A stretch of 64,000 nt of DNA, from contig NZ_AP019860.1 of NCBI RefSeq assembly GCF_009002475.1, forward strand, positions 1,178,001 through 1,242,000. Direction: 5' to 3'. The translations under genes and the position numbers were made by a program. This stretch comes from Candidatus Uabimicrobium amorphum (lineage in GTDB: Bacteria > Planctomycetota > Uabimicrobiia > Uabimicrobiales > Uabimicrobiaceae). The notes beneath the pieces were generated by a model, which was given only the letters and a program-made list of their open reading frames with translations, made no database searches and was not told the DNA's origin. Of the stretch, positions 17,780-26,082 are shown piece after piece (positions within the stretch are counted from its first letter, which is position 1; every line of letters starts with the position of its first letter).

Positions 17780-19249
17780 ATGGCCGTTCGACTGTTAAAC
17801 CTTTTCCATTTTAGTGAAGATACCACAAATTTCTTTGTGCCTTTGATTCAAAAACTGACTCAGTCTCCTCTTTTGGAGTCTAACAAAATCGAGTTATCGG
17901 ATGACTTGGCAGCTTCCATTGAGTCTTCGAATAATTGGCAAGAGAAACTAAAACATTATGGAGTTTATTCTTTTGGGCGTCTACCTCAAGATAACTCACC
18001 AAAACCTGATATTGCGCTACCTGTTGCTGATCCTCGTGTTTCAAGGCGTACAGGTTGGCTCGTTTATCTTCCCATAGAAGGAATCTCTGGTTTTATCAAA
18101 CACAAAAACAATAACAACACCGTGTATGTCAACGAGCATCCATGTAATTTTAGTTTATTACAAAATTTGTCGGTGTTCAGTTTTCCGAAAGATAAAACTC
18201 ATCAGATTACATTTTTCTCGGAAGATTCCAACTGTTATCTTTACGAAGAAACGCCTTATCTCTTTTCCTCTCCAGGGGAAAACCATTATATTCATGCAGA
18301 GCCACAAGAAAAAGAGGAATTGCTGTATAATCTTGTGGGAAGTTTAGGGAGTGGTACAAGCGGGAAAACATACATCGCCTTTGATAATTCAGGAGATCAC
18401 CTGGTAACAATCAAAAAGTTTTTTGAAGATCTGAATCATTTTGAAGGAAAAAATGCCTTACTCGATGAATTATTTCACAACTATCGTTTGTTACAAATTG
18501 AAAGGCAAACTTTTCTATATCCACGCAATGAAGACATTGCCAATCAGGATTTTTCTTCATTAGAAGAAACCGCGTCTATTGGGCATTTGAACCTAAGCCA
18601 AATTATTCGCATGCACATACTGGAACATCAAGGACAAACGTTTCTGTGCAGAGTAAACGAATACAATCCTGGTTTTTCCTTAGCCAAATATATGGAATTA
18701 ATACGCAACAACCAAAAGTTTATTGCAGTGCATATATTTAAAAATATAGCCTATCAAATTTTGGTCGCGATTAAATACTTACACTTGCGTGGAATTACTC
18801 ATTGTAATTTGAATCCACATAAAATTTTATTAGTGCCCTATCCTTTTGGAACACTTGTAAAAATAAGAGATTACCCTCTCAATGAGAATCCGTTTTTGAT
18901 CAGTGAGGCAACACACCAAAAACAAAAAAAGGAAGGACAATTCCACTTTATTGCTCCAGAGCTGTCGGATTTGGAACAAATCACTCCTCAAGCAGATACT
19001 TTTTCTTTTGCGATGATTTGTTGTTATATGCTGACAAATAGCACGTTGTTTAGCGACGTACAGAGTTTTGAAGAACTCCATTCTCACTACCAGCACTTTG
19101 CTCTGGGGGCAAAATTAAAAGAAAAACTTTTAAAAGCCGGTATCAACGAAGAATTCTCAGAGGCGTTAATACAGTGTTTTACTGTAGATCCACAACAACG
19201 AACCTCCTTGCAATCATTATTTGAAAAACTTTTAACAATACAGGAATAA
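17780..19249 (+). CDS. Degenerate protein kinase (pseudokinase) with N-terminal cupin-like region
   Basis: Of 489 residues, the first 190 form an unassigned all-beta-looking region and the rest a kinase fold. Recognisable parts are the glycine-rich loop VGSLGSGTSGKTYIA, the beta-3 lysine in LVTIKKF, and a helix ILVAIKYLHLRGITH before the catalytic loop. The catalytic HRD reads HCN (HCNLNPHKIL) and DFG reads RDY, so the catalytic Asp and the Mg-binding Asp are altered. FIAPEL keeps the APE position. It is most likely a pseudokinase that binds a partner or nucleotide. It lies 18 bp after the phosphohexomutase and 5 bp before the crotonase gene. Confidence 0.75.
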   Translation: MAVRLLNLFHFSEDTTNFFVPLIQKLTQSPLLESNKIELSDDLAASIESSNNWQEKLKHYGVYSFGRLPQDNSPKPDIALPVADPRVSRRTGWLVYLPIEGISGFIKHKNNNNTVYVNEHPCNFSLLQNLSVFSFPKDKTHQITFFSEDSNCYLYEETPYLFSSPGENHYIHAEPQEKEELLYNLVGSLGSGTSGKTYIAFDNSGDHLVTIKKFFEDLNHFEGKNALLDELFHNYRLLQIERQTFLYPRNEDIANQDFSSLEETASIGHLNLSQIIRMHILEHQGQTFLCRVNEYNPGFSLAKYMELIRNNQKFIAVHIFKNIAYQILVAIKYLHLRGITHCNLNPHKILLVPYPFGTLVKIRDYPLNENPFLISEATHQKQKKEGQFHFIAPELSDLEQITPQADTFSFAMICCYMLTNSTLFSDVQSFEELHSHYQHFALGAKLKEKLLKAGINEEFSEALIQCFTVDPQQRTSLQSLFEKLLTIQE

Positions 19250-19254
19250 AAGTC

Positions 19255-20031
19255 ATGGAATACAAAAATTTAACATGCGAAATACAAGAAAATATTGCAA
19301 CGGTAACTTTACAGCGTCCTAAAGCTCTCAACGCTCTCAACCAAGAAGTGCTGTCTGAGTTGCGACACGTTTTCACCGAGCATCTCACACGCGAAATCCG
19401 CTGCGTTATTCTGACCGGATCAGAGAAAGCTTTTGTTGCGGGGGCTGATATTAAAGAAATGGATGGCATGACTCCTCTTCAATCGCGTCAATTTGCTCGA
19501 AGTGGACAACTTATTTTTGAAAGTATTGAAAATTTTCATGCGCCGGTCATTGCTGCAGTGAATGGCTATGCTTTGGGGGGTGGGTGTGAGCTGGCTTTGG
19601 CATGTGATATACGTATTGCCTCTGAGAAAGCAAAATTTGGACAGCCAGAAGTGAATTTAGGCATCATTCCTGGTTTTGGTGGTACACAACGTCTTACGAG
19701 AACTGTGGGGCCAGGAAAAGCCCGCGAGCTAATTTATACAGGAAATACTATCGATGCACAAGAAGCACATCGTATTGGTTTGGTAAACGCCGTGTATACT
19801 CCAGAGGAACTGTTGGCGAAAAGCGTGGAAATGGCAAAGACCATCGCCTCGAAGGCACCTTTGGCAGTGTCCTTATGTAAAAAAGCCATTAATATGGGCT
19901 CAAATATGGATATATCGCGTGCTATTGAGTTCGAAGCGGACTTATTTGCGGAAAGCTTTTCTAGCGAAGATCGCAAAGAAGGTATCGAGGCATTTGTACA
20001 AAAAAGAAAGGCAAGTTTTGTTGGCAAGTAA
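19255..20031 (+). CDS. Enoyl-CoA hydratase (crotonase family)
   Basis: The 258-residue protein is full-length for a crotonase. It has AFVAGADIKEM and GYALGGGCELALACD for the oxyanion hole and CoA binding, with the two catalytic glutamates in GGCELA and GQPEVNLGIIPG both present. It hydrates trans-2-enoyl-CoA in beta-oxidation or a related pathway. It shares an operon with a phosphohexomutase, a pseudokinase and a patatin-type lipase, so lipid turnover is a plausible setting. The start ATG follows the pseudokinase stop by 5 bp. Confidence 0.92.
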   Translation: MEYKNLTCEIQENIATVTLQRPKALNALNQEVLSELRHVFTEHLTREIRCVILTGSEKAFVAGADIKEMDGMTPLQSRQFARSGQLIFESIENFHAPVIAAVNGYALGGGCELALACDIRIASEKAKFGQPEVNLGIIPGFGGTQRLTRTVGPGKARELIYTGNTIDAQEAHRIGLVNAVYTPEELLAKSVEMAKTIASKAPLAVSLCKKAINMGSNMDISRAIEFEADLFAESFSSEDRKEGIEAFVQKRKASFVGK

Positions 20032-20032
20032 C

Positions 20033-20776
20033 ATGACTTTGCGCGATTGGTTGCAACAGCAAAAATTTTCGCTGGCCATGTCATCAGGCTTCTTTGGCTT
20101 TTTTGCCCATTGTGGTATTATCACCCTTTTAGAAGAAGAAAAGCTAGTTCCCCAACGAGCAAGCGGTTCCAGTGCTGGAGCACTCATTACAGCTTGTTGG
20201 GGGGCTGGTGTTTCGGCAAATAATATGAGTGGCGAGTTATTTTCTTTACAACGCGAAGACTTTTGGGATCCTGGACTGGGTCTTGGACTTTTAAAAGGTA
20301 AGTTATTTGACAAAAAATTACGTAGCTTTATGCCGGTTACTGATTTTAAGGCGTGCCGTTTTCCGGTCTCTATTTCCGTATATGATGCTTTACTACAAAA
20401 AACCAAAGTGATTGAATCAGGGGATATTGTACGCTCAATACGAGCCTCATGCGCGGTACCTTTTTTGTTTCACCCTGTGTGGATTAAGAAAAAACCTTTT
20501 TTAGATGGTGGAATTCGTGATCATGGCGGTCTAAGCTCCATGGAAAAGGGCGAGCGCATCTTCTACCACCACCTTCTCCCGCGAAATCACAACAACAATT
20601 CGCGACTTTTTAAGCGCATTCCGCAGCGCGAAAATATGGTGACATTAGTTTTGACTTCTTTACCTAGTGTAGGACCTTATCAATTGCAAAATGGTGAAAG
20701 TGCCTACAATCATGCCTACATTGCCATGCAAAAAGCCATGGATATGCCTATTGGAGATGGACGGATTATCATTTAG
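20033..20776 (+). CDS. Patatin-like phospholipase
   Basis: The 247-residue protein has the patatin nucleophile elbow GSSAG near residue 47 and the catalytic Asp in DGGIRDHGG near 158, giving the Ser-Asp dyad, with a glycine-rich oxyanion segment SSGFFGFFAHCG upstream. These enzymes remove fatty acyl groups from glycerolipids. The ATG at 20033 is one base after the stop of the crotonase gene; a longer frame from 19919 would overlap that gene by 113 bp and adds nothing of the family. No signal peptide is seen. Confidence 0.85.
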   Translation: MTLRDWLQQQKFSLAMSSGFFGFFAHCGIITLLEEEKLVPQRASGSSAGALITACWGAGVSANNMSGELFSLQREDFWDPGLGLGLLKGKLFDKKLRSFMPVTDFKACRFPVSISVYDALLQKTKVIESGDIVRSIRASCAVPFLFHPVWIKKKPFLDGGIRDHGGLSSMEKGERIFYHHLLPRNHNNNSRLFKRIPQRENMVTLVLTSLPSVGPYQLQNGESAYNHAYIAMQKAMDMPIGDGRIII

Positions 20777-20790
20777 TTTGGTAAAGCACA

Positions 20791-20842
20791 TTCCCGCGTA
20801 AGCGGGAAACCAGCAATAAAAATTTGCCCCTGGCTGCTTTTG
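20791..20842. repeat. TTCCCGC...GCGGGAA palindrome and CTGCTTTTGCAG hairpin
   Basis: TTCCCGC-GTAA-GCGGGAA (20791-20808) and a second small hairpin CTGC-TTTT-GCAG (20834-20845) lie between the convergent genes ending at 20776 and 20867. The pair resembles a common class of short dispersed repeats whose translations give FPAYAGM-type peptides. It may also act as a two-way terminator. Confidence 0.6.
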
Positions 20843-20866
20843 CAGGATGACACCATAACTCAACGT

Positions 20867-22147
20867 CTACTGTTTTTCCCCATCAACCCCCATAAAGTAA
20901 TTGGCCACTTTTTCCAATTGTTCTTCAGAATTGGCACTTTCTATGGCACTTATACTCAGCTCCGGTACGTCCTGCGTGGTCTTCGGTTGGTGTTTGCCCG
21001 TTTGCATGTAGGGGATTCTTCCGCGAAGTATAAACACAATCAATGCTCCTAGTTGGAATAGGTCGTAGCGTTTTGAAGGCTTATCTTCTAGGTATTCGGG
21101 AGGAAAATATTCTGCCAGCTCTAAACTATTTTTTGCAATGCGACTGGTATTGATCATTTTTGCTCCGGCTAATTTTTTATAGCGCGGCCACTTTTCTACG
21201 CCATACAATTTAATCGCAGCAATATCAGGCGTCTTTGTTCCTCTTTCGTAGGGAATGAATACGTTCTCAGGTACGATGTTACCATGATATAGCTCTATGC
21301 TATGACAGGCCTGTACACCTTTGGCGAGTTGTAGAAGAATGATTTTGGCCTCTAACATATTGAGATTACCCTTTTTTCGGACAAAATCTTCTAATGTTAT
21401 GCCTTCGTAATTGTGCAGTACAAAACAGCGCGAATGACTATCGTTCTGACTTTCGAGAACTGTGTACAAAGAAAAATCTTCTAGTTCTGAAGCATCTACG
21501 ATTTTGCGTAGACGCTGTTTAATTTCTTCTGCCCAATATTCTGAAGGTAGAAAATACAAATCTACAGGTATGTTGTTTCCCGTCGCCGTTCCTGCGAATT
21601 TACAATAAACAGAGTTGCGCTCTAATTCTTTAGTGACACGGTATTTACCGAGAAATGTTGTACCTTTTTTGGGCAACAAGGCGGGTCGTCTTTTACCAAT
21701 TAATTTTTCCATTTTGTCCATAAAAAGATCTTGATTGCTATCGAGTTCTTCGGCATAAACAAAATCATGTCCACGATATTTCCACTGTTTCAATTGAAGT
21801 TCATTGACTTGTTTGCCGACGAAAAGGACGGGGGCGCGTTTTTTTTCCTTGGTTTCTTTTTTGAAAATATCATATATGTTTAGAGGATACGATTTGCTTT
21901 CATCTAGTTCGATAATAAATAAGCACAACCTCTTGTGATAAGGATAGAAGTCGTCAATGTCAGTGACGAGATGTAATTCATACCCTTTGAGCATAGCTTT
22001 TAATTTTTGTAGTACTTCTTTACTACATCCAATGAGAAAAACCACATCTGGTTGACGAAGTACAAGACGTAGCCATGGTACGATACGATATAAATATATG
22101 GTCAAAATAATTAGTATGACAAGAGCTAACATTAGCAAAGGTTTCAT
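20867..22147 (-). CDS. Membrane-anchored pseudo-receiver/pseudokinase fusion
   Basis: The 426-residue protein starts with a membrane span (residues about 4-22). A region of about 125 residues follows that has the secondary-structure rhythm of a response-regulator receiver (VVFLIGCSKEVLQKL, LCLFIIELDESKS, APVLFVGKQ, GHDFVYAEEL) but without the phospho-accepting Asp and conserved Lys. The C-terminal part is kinase-like, with LYHGNIVPENVFIP replacing the HRDLKPxN loop and no DFG. ATG 22147 has GGAAGG 7 nt upstream; a TTG start at 22201 lacks this. It is probably non-catalytic and a scaffold or sensor. Confidence 0.65.
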   Translation of the reverse strand: MKPLLMLALVILIILTIYLYRIVPWLRLVLRQPDVVFLIGCSKEVLQKLKAMLKGYELHLVTDIDDFYPYHKRLCLFIIELDESKSYPLNIYDIFKKETKEKKRAPVLFVGKQVNELQLKQWKYRGHDFVYAEELDSNQDLFMDKMEKLIGKRRPALLPKKGTTFLGKYRVTKELERNSVYCKFAGTATGNNIPVDLYFLPSEYWAEEIKQRLRKIVDASELEDFSLYTVLESQNDSHSRCFVLHNYEGITLEDFVRKKGNLNMLEAKIILLQLAKGVQACHSIELYHGNIVPENVFIPYERGTKTPDIAAIKLYGVEKWPRYKKLAGAKMINTSRIAKNSLELAEYFPPEYLEDKPSKRYDLFQLGALIVFILRGRIPYMQTGKHQPKTTQDVPELSISAIESANSEEQLEKVANYFMGVDGEKQ

Positions 22148-22630
22148 GAAAAGACCTTCCACTACATGGTCCACGATAAGGTTACCTGGAACAAACAACA
22201 AAACGAATTGAGTAATTTAGACGTAGGAGAGGCTATTATCTGAAAATTTGTGGCAGAAAACAAGATGTTTATGATAAACAACGTGAAAGTATTTGCAATT
22301 TTGTCATTTGTCATTGCCAATAACCAACTACAAAGCTAACATGCATTTTGTCGAATAGCGTGTCGGGTATGATCATCCCTATGAAAGTAGGAAACGTGCA
22401 ATGAAAATAGATTTTCATTTGTGAATCCCATTTTCACTGAGATGACCCGTATTTAACAATTGGCTGTTGTTTTATTAGAATGAATCTGCTTCAACTTGCT
22501 GTTGTAAGTGTACAACTTAGTCTTGTAATGTGTCGACCTGTAGTTGCTTACGGTCAAAATTGCAAAACCATTTTGTTATGCAGTTTCATACAGCAATCAG
22601 AATTTCTTTTATTACCAAGTAGAAAATATC
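22148..22630. other. Intergenic region, nothing assignable
   Basis: These 483 bp separate two minus-strand genes. I see only a 9-bp-arm palindrome, AATGAAAAT-AG-ATTTTCATT, at 22400-22419. A plus-strand frame at 22480 begins like a signal peptide but runs antisense into the next gene and has no good ribosome site. Confidence 0.4.
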
Positions 22631-23632
22631 TTACGATACTTTTTTTAACAGGGAATGAAAAAAACGATGTACGTGATCTTCCGCCCAAAAGTCTTCTTCG
22701 CCTATAAAACCCACATGGCCACCATAATCACATAGCAGGAGTTTTATATTTGAATTTTTGTGTATATCTGGTGAAAATTTTTGATATTGATTTGCTGGAA
22801 TTACCGGGTCGTCTTTTGCGAATATCATCAATGTGTCCGTTTTGATTTTGTCTATTTGAAAACATACACTATTTTCGCGATAGTATTCTAAAGAACTTTG
22901 ATATCCATGCATGGGAGCCATTATCTTATGGTTGAAATCTTCTAAATCATTGATTTTTGCGATTGGTTCTGTCGATACATGACGATGCAAACGGCCGTAA
23001 ATTCTCATTAAAAGTCTTAGAAAATACCAATGATAAAATTGTGATACATTGTATTGCCACTTGGGCGTTGTTGTAAAGTCGAGAGGAGCTGATATTGTGG
23101 CGATCCCCTTGATGAAATCGGGGATGTCTGCTCTAGCAGCTAAGTTGAGAAGTATATGTCCTCCCAGAGATAGTCCCAAGATAAACAAATTATCTGCAAT
23201 TCTTACGTTGTTTGCCACAAGTAAAATGTCTTGCCATAAACCGATGTGGTAAAGTTTTTTACACAAAAAATACTCACGCCCACATCCTCGAAGATTCATG
23301 CAGTGGACACGAAAACCACTTTGGCAAAAACGATCAACCATACGTAAAATATAATATGAGCCAGCAAAACCGTCTGTTCCCGGAACAATAAGTAGATCGG
23401 CTTTAACATCTACGTGTTTTGGTGTATAAGTATCTACCACTAAAACATCGTTCGTTGCCGTATCTACGTAATGTCTTTGACATGGGTTCCAAAACATATA
23501 TTTTAAGTTTTTTGGCCATAACTGCGAAGCTAAGGTTTGGATATGGCCGTTTGTTAGCCATGTACTTGTTTCAAATTCTTGTTGTTGTCTTAACATATTT
23601 ATATCCGTGATCATAGTAACTAGAGACATCAT
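22631..23632 (-). CDS. YheT-family alpha/beta hydrolase
   Basis: The 333-residue protein shows the YheT pattern: NGHIQTL near the N-terminus, LLIVPGTDGFAGSYY, HCMNLRGCG, the nucleophile elbow GLSLGG, the acid in FAKDDPVIP and the His in YGGHVGFI. These are putative esterases of unclear natural substrate. Several in-frame starts exist (23632, 23614, 23596). The one at 23596 has GGA 8 nt upstream and is closest to the family length, so the first 12 residues are uncertain. It is the last gene of a run that starts at 24524. Confidence 0.8.
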   Translation of the reverse strand: MMSLVTMITDINMLRQQQEFETSTWLTNGHIQTLASQLWPKNLKYMFWNPCQRHYVDTATNDVLVVDTYTPKHVDVKADLLIVPGTDGFAGSYYILRMVDRFCQSGFRVHCMNLRGCGREYFLCKKLYHIGLWQDILLVANNVRIADNLFILGLSLGGHILLNLAARADIPDFIKGIATISAPLDFTTTPKWQYNVSQFYHWYFLRLLMRIYGRLHRHVSTEPIAKINDLEDFNHKIMAPMHGYQSSLEYYRENSVCFQIDKIKTDTLMIFAKDDPVIPANQYQKFSPDIHKNSNIKLLLCDYGGHVGFIGEEDFWAEDHVHRFFHSLLKKVS

Positions 23633-23657
23633 TCAATTACCAACGATGTCCCTGCTT

Positions 23658-24116
23658 CTATTTTTTGCGAAGATCTTCTTTTATTTCAATTTGTTTTTGC
23701 TCTAAATATACAACTTCTTTGCGTATTTCTTTTACACTTTCGGTAATCGCGTTCAAACTTGTTTCCATATCGAGAAGTCGTTGAACGATAAGTTCAATAC
23801 TTTTTCCCATTTTCTTTTCGAAAGGTGACTTTACTTGTGACGGCTGTGGCACATTACTTGCAAAATTTTCTACAGATTTTTCCATTTCTGTAATATTTTG
23901 ACGAATTTGTTCAATACTTTCGTCTATCTCTATGGGAATTTCTGTATCGGACAATGTTTGGTTATTAGGGGTAGCCGACATAGGTAAAATAAAGAGGTTG
24001 ACTAGACAACACAGCCCGACAATTATTGTATACAGACGTATTTTGCGCGGTTGTTGTTCCTTTTCTTCTTCTTCTATGGCTTCTTGTATGGCGGTTACTG
24101 GATTCTTTTTGGCCAT
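23658..24116 (-). CDS. Single-span membrane protein with coiled coil, paralogue of 24126
   Basis: The 152-residue protein has a charged cytosolic start (residues 1-25), one membrane span (about 28-48) and a long helical, probably coiled-coil, tail to a basic C-terminus (KEDLRKK). I recognise no family. It follows a similarly built protein by 9 bp. The two share the order basic head, span, Pro-containing linker, Ser/Leu-rich helix of the MGKSIELIVQRLLDME kind, and terminal Lys-rich helix. They could form a hetero-oligomer in the envelope. Confidence 0.65.
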   Translation of the reverse strand: MAKKNPVTAIQEAIEEEEKEQQPRKIRLYTIIVGLCCLVNLFILPMSATPNNQTLSDTEIPIEIDESIEQIRQNITEMEKSVENFASNVPQPSQVKSPFEKKMGKSIELIVQRLLDMETSLNAITESVKEIRKEVVYLEQKQIEIKEDLRKK

Positions 24117-24125
24117 ATTGTTCTC

Positions 24126-24524
24126 CTATTTTTTTGTTTTCATGGATGCAAAGCGCTTTTTGAGAGTCGAGATATCCTTGCTCAAATCATTAATTTTTTT
24201 GGTAAGATGCTTGAACTTATTTCTCTTTGTTTCGATGTTTGTTAAAATCAAAGATACGCTTTGCTGCATGGAGTTTTCCAAGGTCGTTGTATAATCAGAT
24301 ACTTGAGGAAGTTCTTGTTGCAAGTTGTTAATTTTTTTATTGAGTAAATCTAAATTGCTTTGTAATTCTTGAATTTTCGATTGTAAACTTTCTTCCCATA
24401 AAATGTCATGTTCTTGTTGTTGTGGGGTGCGAATCACGAGCATTGTCAAATTAAATACACTCACAATGAGAAGTGCGTATACGGCAATACTCAGCTTTTT
24501 TACATTACTTTGTAAATTGTTCAT
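24126..24524 (-). CDS. Single-span membrane protein with coiled coil, paralogue of 23658
   Basis: The 132-residue protein starts MNNLQSNVKK, has one membrane span (about 11-32) and a helical tail with heptad-like Leu and Ile (QSKIQELQSNLDLLNKKIN). ATG 24524 has AAGGA upstream; an in-frame start at 24596 would add 24 residues that do not look coding. No known family. It is cotranscribed with 23658-24116 and divergent from the flippase gene at 24624, with a 99-bp gap that must hold both promoters. Confidence 0.6.
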   Translation of the reverse strand: MNNLQSNVKKLSIAVYALLIVSVFNLTMLVIRTPQQQEHDILWEESLQSKIQELQSNLDLLNKKINNLQQELPQVSDYTTTLENSMQQSVSLILTNIETKRNKFKHLTKKINDLSKDISTLKKRFASMKTKK

Positions 24525-24623
24525 CCGGAAATCCTTACATTTATTGTCTTGTAATAAGCAACTATTATACACAAATGTGGCAAATTTCAATGCCAATTTT
24601 GCAATTCACATGGAGAAAAAAAT

Positions 24624-26075
24624 TTGGTTTTTACTTTAAATTTCCTCAACATATTAAAAATACTTATTGCTATTGTTTACCAGATCATTTTTTTACAATT
24701 TTTTGGCGCAGGTTTAGAGACCGATGTGTACTTGATTGTTCTTGGTGTTATTCAGTACCTAGCGATTCTACTTGTCAGCACAATCGCGGATATCTATGTG
24801 CCATTTTACTCACAATTAAAAAATGAAGATAGTGATCGTGCAGACCAACTGGTGGGGTCTGTACTTATCTTTTTTACACTACTCATGTCCAGTGTGTGTG
24901 TACTTTTATATTTTTTTTCTTTTTCTGCTGTCAAAATATTTTCCTTAGGTTTTACGGAGGAAAAGGCCCTATTAGCAGCGCAAATGATGGAAATCTGGTC
25001 TGTGGCACTTTTTTTTAATGTCATGTATAACATCGTAAACCAAATTTTGGTCGCCAATTTGTATTTAAAAATTCATTATCAATTGAGTCTGATTACTCCC
25101 ATCGCCAATTTTATCGCCTTAATCTTTTTTTCGGCTACCTGGGGAATTTATGCTTTGGTGTATTCATTTCTCTTGGGAACAGTGGTAAATTTTGTTATCA
25201 TTTACTTATACTTCATGCGTTGTAGTCGTTTTCAATGGAAAAATCCGTTTTACAATAGTGACTTGAGGCAATTATTTCGCCAGAGCTTACCATTCTATGT
25301 AGGAAAATATATTTACCATAGTGAAACACTAATCGTATCAAACTTGCTATCTTTTTTTCCTACAGGACATATCACTCTATTCCACTATGCCCAACGTTTG
25401 TTCAAGTACATTGCTTCTGTATCTAATTCCCCGACGTTAAGTGTTCTGTATGCAAAAGCATCACAGATGATTGCGGAAGATAAACGTCGTGAGTTAGGTA
25501 ATTTGTTGGCCATTACACTCAAGACCAATATGGTACTTTTTGTACTCCTTACTATGGGCAATGTTTGGATATTTAAACCATTGTACAGCTTGGCGTTTGG
25601 CGAAAAAGTTTCGACACAACAACTTGACGTGCTGTATTATCTGTTTATAATATTGGTTCCCTACAATGTAGTTTGGGCAATTCAATTGCCTTTTGCAAAA
25701 ATTACATTTGCGTTAAAAAAAGGGAGCAACTTTCTATTTATCTCGCTCTGGTATATTTGTATTTTTGCTATATCTATTTGTATATTTATGCCCACGTTAG
25801 GTGTATATGGTTTACCTTTAGCGATGTTTGTAAGTCAGATTTTTAGTGCCAAATCCTACATGAAAATAACTTATGAATATTTACAGAGCGGCAAAATGCT
25901 CAAGTACACAACGAGTGTCTTGTATTTGTTTATTTATATTATCGGACAAAAGCTGTTGACACTTTGGGGAGCATCTTTATTTACCACTGCTTGTTTTTTA
26001 GTGCTATGCTGCCTGTTTATGCTACGCCATATTTTAGATGCTGGAAATTATTTACTGACAAAAACTGTCAACTAG
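24624..26075 (+). CDS. MurJ/MVF-type lipid flippase or polysaccharide exporter
   Basis: The 483-residue protein is almost entirely membrane spans (about 12-14). It has the N-terminal family pattern GAGLETDVYLIVLGVIQYL and IADIYVPFYSQL of the MurJ/MVF branch of the MOP superfamily. Such proteins flip lipid II or related glycolipids across the inner membrane. The start is TTG 24624, with GGAGA at 8 nt; no better ATG is present. It lies 7 bp before an ATPase gene and presumably shares its transcript. Whether it is the main lipid II flippase or a specialised exporter cannot be told. Confidence 0.7.
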   Translation: MVFTLNFLNILKILIAIVYQIIFLQFFGAGLETDVYLIVLGVIQYLAILLVSTIADIYVPFYSQLKNEDSDRADQLVGSVLIFFTLLMSSVCVLLYFFSFSAVKIFSLGFTEEKALLAAQMMEIWSVALFFNVMYNIVNQILVANLYLKIHYQLSLITPIANFIALIFFSATWGIYALVYSFLLGTVVNFVIIYLYFMRCSRFQWKNPFYNSDLRQLFRQSLPFYVGKYIYHSETLIVSNLLSFFPTGHITLFHYAQRLFKYIASVSNSPTLSVLYAKASQMIAEDKRRELGNLLAITLKTNMVLFVLLTMGNVWIFKPLYSLAFGEKVSTQQLDVLYYLFIILVPYNVVWAIQLPFAKITFALKKGSNFLFISLWYICIFAISICIFMPTLGVYGLPLAMFVSQIFSAKSYMKITYEYLQSGKMLKYTTSVLYLFIYIIGQKLLTLWGASLFTTACFLVLCCLFMLRHILDAGNYLLTKTVN

Positions 26076-26082
26076 GTGTGAA

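Noticed and set aside
20660-20863. Minus-strand 67-residue frame containing FPAYAGM
   Set aside because: It is a translation of the TTCCCGC palindrome repeat and overlaps the patatin gene.
22480-22707. Plus-strand 75-residue frame with a signal-like start
   Set aside because: No good ribosome site, and it runs antisense through the end of the YheT-type gene.
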